A stretch of 64,000 nt of DNA, taken from positions 4,539,001 to 4,603,000 of the forward strand of contig JAQISU010000097.1 of assembly GCA_029339505.1 (NCBI GenBank), in the 5' to 3' direction. Shown here one piece after another: positions 25,601 through 37,584 of this stretch; position 1 is the stretch's first letter, and each line of letters begins with the position of its first letter. The position numbers were made by a program, and so were the translations under genes. The notes under the pieces are model-generated. The model made no database searches. It had not been told where the DNA came from and saw only the letters and a list, made by a program, of their open reading frames with translations. The stretch comes from Unio delphinus (lineage: Eukaryota; Mollusca; Bivalvia; Unionida; Unionidae).

Positions 25601-27343
25601 TTAACCGAATCTTAGACTCAAACTCACACAGAAAGAGGAAAGACAGCTGTGATCTGTAACGGAAAGCACTTTAGACCACTCGGCCGCTTGGGGGCCCCCT
25701 CACAACCACATATAAAATGCACATACATTTGCAAAAAAAATATCCTGTGGGTTCTGTCACTTTACAAAACTGATTAAATGAATACAAACATAAGTTTTCT
25801 CCAGTGAATCCAGCAAAAGTTAACTGGTCATACCCATGAATATGGTTGTGTAAAAAGCTGCAAGGCCTGGTGACCAAAGGACTTATGTCAGGACCTGGTC
25901 ATCCTCACTAGTTTCAGACCGATTCAAGGAGCACATACCAGGTCCTGTAACTTTGCCTCTCTCAACGGATCATTCAGACAGGGTGCTGTAAGACCTGGTC
26001 ATTCTCACTCATTTCAGACTGATTCTGAGAGCACATACCAGGTCCTGTAACTTGGCTCTCTCGATGGATCATTCAGACAGAGGGCTGGTAAAGTTCTTAT
26101 TGAGACCAGACCACATCATTCAACTGAATAGCTGGGTAAAAAGAGGTGATCTGTAAGAGTTGCTTCCCTTTGTAACATCTACAGACAGGAAGACTTTATT
26201 AAGTCTTAGGGAAGGCAGGATTCCAGATGTAGAATAATAACTCACAGCATTAATATGACTGGATAATGTCATGGAAAAAATAACCCATAGCATTATGATT
26301 GGATAATGTGATGGGAGAAAGGTCCTAAAATGAAAATTAAGTTAGTATCCCATAAAATATCACTGACCAGTGAAAATGGGTGCAATTAATTTGATAGAAA
26401 GACAGCAAAAACTGCAAAATTAATATTAATAATGCACTGATTTACATAGCTACATGCACTGAATCTCCAGTCCTGTTTCAAGTAGAGAAAGCCATTGTGG
26501 TAAATGTAATGTAAAAGTGGACTATTTTCACATATTCACACCTGTATCAATGCATAAGCTGTTCTTTATTCTAACACTGCTTATTGCAATTACCTTAGCA
26601 GTCTCAAGCAATATTCTTTTGAACACTAACATGTGTTTAAAAACTTAATGTTTACTTTAATTCTGGGGGAAAACCCACACTCTATTTTAAAAAAAAGAAA
26701 TTTTAATGAGCGTTTCAAAAGTTGCATGTGAAACAAAATAATCCTTCATCATGCATTGGTGTTGGATAAGGATTTATTGTTGTTATAGAGTTTAATGCCT
26801 TTTTTCAGTACAAGATGGGCTATACATAGTGGCCAGTATAAATGGTGAAGCAAGAACCTGGGAAAACCCCAGGAAGAACCAACGACCAATGAGAAGCTAC
26901 TGGCAAACTTTCTCACATACCCACATTGGCCACCCATGCAGACAGGTGAGATGGCAGTGATCCATAACAGTGAGCACTTCAGACCACGCGGGGCCCCTGT
27001 TGGATACGGTTATTCCAGCTCAGGGATTAGATTTTTCCTCAGACACACAGCTTTTCAAATCCTACACTGATGCACTTTAAGAATTCAATCTGAATCGCAT
27101 GAATGATGTAACACTGTACTAACATTATATGTATGCAAAAATGTGAAGATACCATAAAAAATGTGAAGATACCATAAAAAATGCCTAGATGCCATAAAAA
27201 AATACCAAGATGCCTTAAAGAAAAGAGATTGATGCTTTGAACATTTAAAATATTCTCTATGAACATGTTCTGAAAAGGTCAAATTCTTTTATTTTCCATT
27301 AAAAAACCTAATTGTCTTCTAAAAGACATTTTAGTCAAAGATA

Positions 27344-27388
<45 letters not shown>

Positions 27389-28840
27389 TGCACAGAGGTG
27401 TTTAAGGTCTAAAAGTAAACCATAAATAAAGGACCTTACAAGAGCATTCAAAGACATGAAATTATTGACATCAATAGATTCTTTTGTGTTATTTACCAAG
27501 CTTCTGACAATTTTCAGATCTATGACACACCGATCTGAAATTCTACAATAAGAGTCACATTATCTTATAGAAACAAGCGGCATAAGATATAATGGTGTCA
27601 TGTTATCTCCCTAATAGTACCATGTAAACTCTACTATAAGTCACATGGTGTCATGTTATCTCCCTAATAGTATCATGTAAACTCTATTATAAGTCACATC
27701 TCACTTCAAACATAGATCCTGATATGTCATAATGCACTTGCAGCGATCAGAGTGTTTTTTTTCTACTGATTACTCCATACAAAAACTGCACAGACCCAGA
27801 TCTGCTGGTACATTATGCAAAGACAGATCTAGTTCTCTAAGTTTGCAGTTGGACATATTATTTAGTACCGTATATACTAGAGTATTAGCCCATTCATGTA
27901 TAAGCTCGTTCAATATATGGTATATACAGCATACAAAAAACTGCACATGCATATTTATATATTTGCATCCTATGACTCACTTAGCATCGTCATTGAAGGA
28001 TGACCCAGCTGCATAATGAAGAGGAGTACATCTGTTACTGTCCTGGTCATCCACAGTGCTGCCTGCATTCAACAATGTCACCACGCAATTATGATGGACA
28101 TTTACTGACGCATAATGGATAGGTAACCTGCAAGTAAAGACAAGAAAATTGCATATCTGTGAAGGCTATAATTTATCAAATTTTTCAGACATTAAAAAAA
28201 GTTAATTTTCCTCTGTGCAGACAATTTGTTGTTGTTGTTGTAGTGTTTAACGCCATTTTTCAGCACACGATAGGCTATACATGGCGGCCAGTATCAATAG
28301 TGGAGGAAGAACCCCGAAAACACCTGGAAAGAACCAAAGACCCAAGAGAAGCTACTGCAAGCTTTCTCACATACCAACATTGGCAGAATCTTAGACTAGA
28401 ACCCACACAAAGATGAGATGGCTGTGATCCGTAACAGATAGGGCTTTAGACCATTCGGCCACTCAGGGGCCCCTCACACATTTTGTGCTAAGAAATTTAT
28501 CATTTTCCAAAACATCTTGACGATAAAATCTGTTTTGTGAACTAATGTACCCTGCAAGTTCAATGTGAAAGTAAACTAGGTTACATTAATTACAAAATAA
28601 AAAGCACCTGCAAGATAATCTTTTGGAAAATATGCATAACCTGCCTTTTGCTGCATTTTCCGCAAACACTTTCCCATTTAGAGAATTTTTTTCATTATTC
28701 AAATCGGCTGGAGAAAAACTGACTCATTCACAGATTTATTCAAGTTTTCTCTATAATTTTTTCATGGAGTATCGCACATATGTAAAAAAATGGCAATTAC
28801 TTCTATATAACATATATGTAGTAACGGTGGCAATAACTTC

Positions 28841-28887
<47 letters not shown>

Positions 28888-31872
28888 GACTTTGTATAGC
28901 ACCTAATCTTTAAAAGCTCTAAGCGCTTTACACCATCAATAATAATATGACTACACTACAGAACAACAAATGACAAAAACAATGAAATTGGAAAACATAA
29001 AAACATATATGTAGTAAAAATGGTAATAACTTCTATATAACATATGTAGTAAAGGTGGCAATAACATCTATATAACATTTAAAGTTGTCCACTTGCAGGA
29101 ACCTACTCAAACTAAAATACAGAATGTCATCCCAAGATTTACAGGTCATCCTGGGTCAAAGATTTGCCTTATTTGGTAGAGCCATGCTAACTGGAGTAAA
29201 GTTCCTTACTTAACAACACACTACATTAGCCATCTTGAACTGATCAAATGGTAAGATTAAACTTGAAACCCTCCTGGCTGTGAGTCCAGCAACCAAACAG
29301 CAAACCATCAGAACATAAGTTAATGTCCGCAATTTAATATTCTACCCAAAACATTTGACAGAGCATTACTTAACAATTTTATATTCTACCCAAAACATTT
29401 GACAGAGCATTACTTAACAATTTTATATTCTACCCAAAACATTTGACAGAGCATTACTTAACAATTTTGAACCACATCTAAAATGGAATGAGTTTCTATT
29501 GTGTTGCTCCATCACATCATGGAATAAAATTTATATCTTAAGTACAGGGTTGCATCTAGGATTTGATAAATGTGGGTACTTGCCCCCACTGGATCTGAAA
29601 AAAGTGAGGGGCCAATGTAGCCATAAGGGGGGGGGGACTCCAATATGGTGCAAAAACCCCTCAATGTATTCATAAAGAGCAATAGCAAGTATAATAAGTA
29701 CATTAAATGCATATCATGTCTTCTGTATATTATAGTATAACACTTAAAACTGAAATCAAAGTTTTATTTAATTGCATATCATGTCTTCTGTATATTATAG
29801 TATAACACTTAAAACTGAAATCAAAGTTTTATTTAATTGCATATCATGTCTTCTGTATATTATAGTATAACACTTAAAACTGAAATCAAAGTCTTATGTT
29901 TTCTAATAACAATATTCTATCTACACACTAACCAATAAAGAATCAAAGCATAGACTACAAATATTGTCACTCCTCTGGCCAATCTTAAAAAAGTGTCATG
30001 TACTTCCTGCGTGTCACATGCTCAATTCTGATTGGTTACAAGTCCATGCTAAGAATGGTCAGAAGATCACATATTCTCCTTTCATGGATGACAAAAATAA
30101 TTTTTAAGGAAAAGTCCAAAGCTCAAGATGAATTAGGAAAAGTATATATAGTTTCTATTACAGTCAAATCTTAACTGGAACATATATACATCTGCATTCA
30201 GACTGACTGAAATTGTGACTGCATTATTCTGCAAATATGATCACTATTTCCTAAACAGCCTCCAGTCCTTCCTCATCTTCCACTCTTAACAATAAAATGC
30301 GCACAATTCTTATTTTTTGCATGATTTTGTCTGCATAGGAATACAAATCTTGCGGGAAATCTTAAATGTTCGGGGGATTTGCATTATCGCGCATCCTAGA
30401 TGCAACCCTGAAGTACTAATCACATCTAAAATGGAACGAGTTTCTATTGTGTTGCTCCATCAAATCTTGGAATAAAATTTCTATCTTAAATACTAACCAC
30501 ATCTAAAATGGAATGAGTTTCTATTGTGTTGCTCCATCAAATCTTGGAATAAAATTTCTATCTTAAATACTAACCACATCTAAAATGGAATGAGTTTCTA
30601 TTGTGTTGCTCCATCAAATCTTGGAATAAAATTTCTATTTTAAATACTAACCACATCTAAAATGGAATGAGTTTCTATTGTGTTGGTCCATCAAATCTTG
30701 GAATAAAATTTCTATCTTAAGTACTAACCACATCTAAAATGGAATGAGTTTCTATTGTGTTGCTCCATCAAATCTTGGAATAAAATTTCTATTTTAAATA
30801 CTAACCACATCTAAATGGAATGAGTTTCTATTGTGTTGCTCCATCAAATCTTGGAATAAAATTTCTATCTTAAATACTAACCACATCTAAAATGGAATGA
30901 GTTTCTATTGTGTTGCTCCATCAAATCTTGGAATAAAATTTCTATCTTAAATACTAACCACATCTAAAATGGAATGAGTTTCTACTGTGTTGGTCCATCA
31001 AATCTTGGAATAAAATTTCTATCTTAAATACTAACCACATCTAAAATGGAATGAGTTTCTATTGTGTTGCTCCATCAAATCTTGGAATAAAATTTCTATC
31101 TTAAATACTAACCACATCTAAAATGGAATGAGTTTCTACTGTGTTGGTCCATCAAATCTTGGAATAAAATTTCTATCTTAAATACTAACCACATCTAAAA
31201 TGGAATGAGTTTCTATTGTGTTGCTCCATCAAATCTTGGAATAAAATTTCTATCTTAAATACTAACCACATCTAAAATGGAATGAGTTTCTACTGTGTTG
31301 GTCCATCAAATCTTGGAATAAAATTTCTATCTTAAATAGTAACCACATCTAAAATGGAATGAGTTTCTACTGTGTTGGTCCATCAAATCTTGGAATAAAA
31401 TTTCTATCTTAAATACTAACCACATCTAAAATGGAATGAGTTTCTATTGTGTTGCTCCATCAAATCTTGGAATAAAATTTCTATCTTAAATACTAACCAC
31501 ATCTAAAATGGAATGAGTTTCTACTGTGTTGGTCCATCAAATCTTGGAATAAAATTTCTATCTTAAATAGTAACCACATCTAAAATGGAATGAGTTTCTA
31601 CTGTGTTGCTCCATCAAATCTTGGAATAAAATTTCTATCTTAAATACTTAATATGTGTAATGTTTTAATTAATTTAATTAATTAATTTAATTGCCCAACT
31701 GGAAGATTCAAGATGTAGGGCTGACCAGTTTTTCTATTTAATTAAGAGGATGTTCAGTCAAGAATATTGCAATTTTTCAATTGAAAGTGTGCGTTTCCTA
31801 TCTGTTATCCATTTGATTTGCTGAAAATCACAGGTCTATGTAGCTCTTCATCTTCAATAATATTAACTGCTT

Positions 31873-31946
<74 letters not shown>

Positions 31947-34900
31947 GGAGAGAGAGAGAATATTTACATTCACTTACAACTGATGTTACCAAGATCACAG
32001 ACTAAGAGCCTGAAAACAACCATTCACACAATCTAATGTAAGATTTTTACATGAACAACTTGTAGAATTCTATAACAACTGGATGAGTTTATTCTGAGTG
32101 AATAACAATTTTAATATCTGCAACACTGGGAGAGTGGATTTTTTAGTGTTTTTTCAGCCATCAAATATCTGATTTTTTTTAAATAGGAATTTGCTGTCAC
32201 AAAGGAACAAAAGATGCACTGAAATATTGATGATATGGTTGTGCCTTGACATTGCAAGAGACACCACAGCATCAATGACAACAATTTTGTTTACAGTACA
32301 TTTAAGAATCTTTAGATTCTACATTTCAGACGGCTTGAAAATGTTGTTGGTTACTACTATCCATTTTACAGTTCCATGAGCATGTAGTCTGTTAAACTCA
32401 CAATAAAATGAACATTTTCTTTCTCAAGTATTCAAAAAACATAAATTCTGTCACCCAACATGTTGCAAATTTCAACACATGGATTTTGAATGGCAATCTA
32501 TCATTTCTCTGGGACTCCAACCAACAAAATTTACAATTTTCTACAACATTCAAATATGACAATATTTCAACAATACCAAGCAATATGGGTTTATCTACAC
32601 AGAGCATCAACTTTATGAATACAGTGAATGCATACAATAAGGTACTTTCAAGAGAGTATAGCCCCCTTACAATCTTATAATAAAAACGGAATTCGTCAAA
32701 ATTTATAGTTTTAATTTGTCCAATTGTAGAAAACATTTAATTTACTTAGCATATTTCATCCAATGCTTGACCTCTTCTATCATTGTTCTGTAACATTTCA
32801 CAATGTGAGTTCCATATTAACCAAGTTTTACATCTTTTAAAGCCAATGAATTTTAATCAAAGTTTTTCAACAATTTTCCAAGTTGTGTGATCGTATTTTT
32901 CCATTTTCTTCTTTAAGAATCTGCTTGAAATGTGTGACAATCTGACTTAAAAAGATAGAAAATAAGTAACAATCTGATGTAAGTGATGACTTTATATGAC
33001 AATCTGATGTAAGTAATGACTTTAAAGATTGATATATGACAATCTAATGTAAGTAATGACTTTCAAGACTGATATGTGACAATCTGATGTAAGTAATGAC
33101 TTTCAAGACTGATATGTGACAATCTGATGCAAGTAATGACTTAAATAAAGACTGATATGTGACACTCTGATGTAAGTAATGACTTTATGTGACAATCTGA
33201 TTTAAGTAATGACTTTAAAGACTAATATGTGATAATCTGATGTAAGTAATGACTTTCAAGACTGATATGTGACAATCTGATGTAAGTGATGACTTTATGT
33301 GACATTGATATAAGTGATGACTTTATGTGACAATCTGATGTAAGTAATGACTTTATGTGACAATATGATGCAAGTAATGACTTTCAAGACTGATATGAGA
33401 CAATCAGATGTAAGTGATGACTTTATGTGACAATCTGATGTAAGTAATGACTTAAATAAAGACTGATATGTGCCAATCTGATGTAAGTAGTGACTTTAAA
33501 GACTGATATGTGACAATCAGATGTAAGTGATGACTTTAAAGACTGATATGTGACAATCAGATGTAAGTGATGACTTTATGTGACAATCTGATGTAAGTAA
33601 TGACTTAAATAAAGACTGATATGTGACAATCTGATGTAAGTAATGACTTTAAAGACTGATATGTGACAATCAGATGTAAGTGATGACATTATGTAACAAT
33701 CTGATGCAAGTAATGACTTAAATAAAAACTGATATGTGACAATCTGATGAAAGTAATGACTTTTAAGACTGATATGTGACAATCAGATGTAATGATGATT
33801 TTATGTGACAATCTGATGTAAGTAATGACTTAAATAAAGACTGATATGTGACAATCTGATGTAAGTAATGACTTAAATAAAGACTGATATGTGACACTCT
33901 GATGTAAGTGATGACTTTATGTGACAATATGATGCAAGTAATGACTTTCAAGACTGATATGAGATAATCTGATGTAAGTGATGACTTTATGTGACAATCT
34001 GATGTAAGTAATGACTTTATGTGACAATATGATGCAAGTAATGACTTTCAAGACTGATATGAGATAATCTGATGTAAGTGATGACTTTATGTGACAATAT
34101 GATGTAAGTAATGACTTTAAAGACTGATATGTGACAATCAGATGTAAGTGATGACTTTAAAGACTGATATGTGACAATCAGATGTAAGTGATGACTTTAT
34201 GTAACAATCTGATGCAAGTAATGACTTAAATAAAAACTGATATGTGACAATCTGATGTAAGTAATGACTTTAAAGACTGATATGTGACAATCAGATGTAA
34301 GTGATGACTTTATGTGACAATCTGATGCAAGTAATGACTTAAATAAAGACTTATATGTGACAATCTGATGTAAGTAATGGCTTTAAAGACTGATATGTGA
34401 CAATCAGATGTAAGTGATGACATTATGTAACAATCTGATGTAAGTAATGACTTAAATAAAAACTGATATGTGACAATCTGATGTAAGTAATGACTTTTAA
34501 GACTGATATGTGACAATCAGATGTAAGTGATGACTTTATGTGACAATCTGATGTAAGTAATGACTTTAAAGACTGATATGTGACAATCTGAAGAAGTAAT
34601 GACTTTATGTGACAATTAAATGTAAGTAATGACTTTAAAGACTGATATGTGCCAATCTGATGTAAGTAATGACTTTAAAGACTGATATGTGACAATCTGA
34701 TGCAAGTAATGACTTAAATAAAGACTGATATGTGACACTCTGATGTAAGTGATGACATTATGTAACAATCTGATGTAAGTAATGACTTAAATAAAAACTG
34801 ATATGTGACAATCTGATGTAAGTGATGACATTATGTCACAATCTGATGTAAGTAATGACTTTAAAGACTGATATGTGATAATCTGATTACGTAATGACTT

Positions 34901-35313
34901 TAAAGACTGATATGTGCCAATCTGATGTAAGTAATGACTTTAAAGACTGATATGTGACAATCTGATGTAAGTAATGACTTTAAAGATTGATATGTGACAA
35001 TCTGATGTAAGTAATGACTTTAAAGACTGATATGTGACAATCTGATGTAAGTAATGACTATGTGACAATCTGATGCAAGTAATGAATGATGCAAGCAATG
35101 ACTTGTTGTGATAATCTGATGTAAGTAATGACCTTAAAGACTGATGTGTGATAATCTGATGTCAGTAATGACTTTATATGATAATCTGATGTAAGTAATG
35201 ATTTTAAAGATTTATTTGCGAAGTCTTTGCTTTAAAAATGTAGGTTCTATAGTGTAAGTGAGAAGACCAAACATACCAGTGCTGCTGATAATAATAATAA
35301 TAATAATAATAAT

Positions 35314-35347
<34 letters not shown>

Positions 35348-35464
35348 CCTTGATATAAGGAACCTTAAGATAGCAAACACCTAAGATTCCAGTGAGCACA
35401 TGTACATAAAGAATAACAAACAATTCATATGGATTTCAAATCATTTGTTATATTGATAGATTAA

Positions 35465-35514
<50 letters not shown>

Positions 35515-37553
35515 ATTACCTCCCAGCATTGTCTGGCCAATTAACATTTCCTCCACTTTTTATAAGAAATTCAACACAATCCAATTTTCTGTAACGGAAA
35601 AGATTAAAAACAAAAATGATGTTTCTTGTTGAGTACGGTTCTTGCGAGTTGACTTTAGAGGACTTTTGAAAGTGTTTTCAAGGACTTTTGAAAGCGTTTT
35701 CAATTTTTTTTTAAAAGTACTATTCAAAGTGTTGTCAAGGACATTTCAAATCATTTTTTTCAAGTACTTTTCAAAGTATTGTCAAGGACTTTTCAAAGCA
35801 TTTTCAAGGACTTTTCAAAGCATTTTCATGGACTTTTCAAAGCATTTTCAAGGACTTTTCAAAGTGTTTTCAAGGATTTCCAAAAATTATCAAGGAATAT
35901 ATTTTCTTAAGGAATTGGAACTTTCTGCATATGTTCCACTCCATAAATAGAACCAACAATACATAGCTGATTATAATTACTCCATTCATCAAAAATATCT
36001 GATTTACTTAATGTTATCACAATGTATGCATTTATCTAGTAAATGTATTCAATTCCAAATTTAAAAAGAGATATATTTTATTCTCAATTGTAATATTTTG
36101 TAATCTATAAGATAAATTAAATGGAGAAATTTTTTTAAGGATTTTTCATTTCTATAATTCAAAGAGTTTCAAAGAAGACCCCGTCAATTTAAGGAACTTT
36201 CAAGGTTGCATCAACCATGATAATATAATCCTAACACAAAAACCAGGAAATACTAAACAAGTTCATACATTTCTAAAAACCTGATTTTCAGCAAAAGCAA
36301 ATTTTTAGTAAATTATGTTTCTCCGAGAATACTTACCCAATCACATTACTTTAGGGGGATATTAGCCTGCTACCTCGCGAATCCAGCCCTACCAAAAGAC
36401 GAAAATTCGTCTTTCCTGTCTATGTCATATAGACAAAGGGCAATAACTCTTGCCCATTACCTCCCCTTGCCGCCCGTTAGGTGTCGCTTCTTTAGTTTTT
36501 AAGCTGAGCGATATATAAAACACGAGGATGCTCGCATGGCGGGGTGGTTGGGAGGGTTTCTTAGTAATGTGATTGGGTAAGTATTCTCGGAGAAACATAA
36601 TTTACTAAAAATTTGCTTTCTCCTTTGAATACGTTCCCCAATCACATTACTTTAGGAGAATAAGTAATAGGAGGAGGGAATGCGGAGCATCCGACCTCCA
36701 CACGGGTATCCTCTAGGGAATGATGGTTGGATTCCCCATGTGAATGATAACCCGGTCTCCTAATTTTCAATCAGCAACACAGCCCAGGGTCACGTGATAT
36801 GTGACCCTTTTATACGGTTAAGAAGATAGATATTGAAATCTTCTTACCTACGAAAATTTATCTGGCGAATCCAGCGAAGCTAATAGGCTGTGCTGATTGT
36901 TGTACATGAGTCTGGTGGGCGTCTGGGCTGCCCAACACCGGACCTACTAGAATCAATGTTTGCCTCTGCGAGTACAAACTTGAAGATAAAACTGTAGAAG
37001 GTTGACTCTGCATGTCAGCCAACAGCTTCTATAAGGTGACTGATTTGCGAATTCTCAGAGTACGCCGAGCGTATAACCCACTACAGCCATGAAGCAAGGG
37101 CTTGAATGGTGATGTCTCATATCCCAGCTATCACCAGAAAAAAAAGAGGTGCTTGTATGTGACCTGACTCACCTCTATGCATTGAAATGGTGCTAGAGTG
37201 CTCAAACAGGATCTTACATGGCTGTTGATCCTGACTTATCTATAAAGAAAGCGAGCTAATGACGACTCGTTGATCGCCAATGTATGGTAATCTATTTTGG
37301 ACTACGAAGCCTGGCTGCGTCAAGAGGACCATCAAACCCTCTGATCGGAACGGAAGAGAGTTCGGGTCACTAGAAAGGACATGTAACTCGCTCACCCTGC
37401 ATGCTGAAGCTAAGGCTATCAAGAAACCCAATTTGTATGATAGTAGCTTTAACTAATCGTGGGTTAAAGACTCAATACTGTCTGAATTGAGTCATGTTAA
37501 AACCCAGGACAGATTCCATTTGGAAACAGGGTGAGGGATATAAGTCGATTGAA

Positions 37554-37584
<31 letters not shown>

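Larger units (their letters stand above)
24975..26310. mobile_element. Old element with DIRS-like inverted ends
   Basis: The left end reads ACTTACCCAATCATATTAAT, then TACCTACAGAATCCAG and TAGACAAAGGACAACAATC, in the same order as the DIRS ITR (ACTTACCCAATCACATTACT, TACCTCGCGAATCCAG, TAGACAAAGGGCAATAAC). Near 26215-26275 the inverse appears (GGATTCCAGATGTAG, CATTAATATGACTGGATAAT). The inside holds a 65-bp repeat, a SINE and a duplicated block but no visible recombinase or RT. Probably a decayed non-autonomous relative. Confidence 0.6.

Noticed and set aside
32398..32736. Overlapping frames of 112 and 90 residues on opposite strands
   Set aside because: AT-rich chance frames without a domain, conserved motif or splice context.
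35642..35950. A 102-residue plus frame with F/K/S repeats
   Set aside because: Encoded by a decayed 30-bp repeat; no other support.
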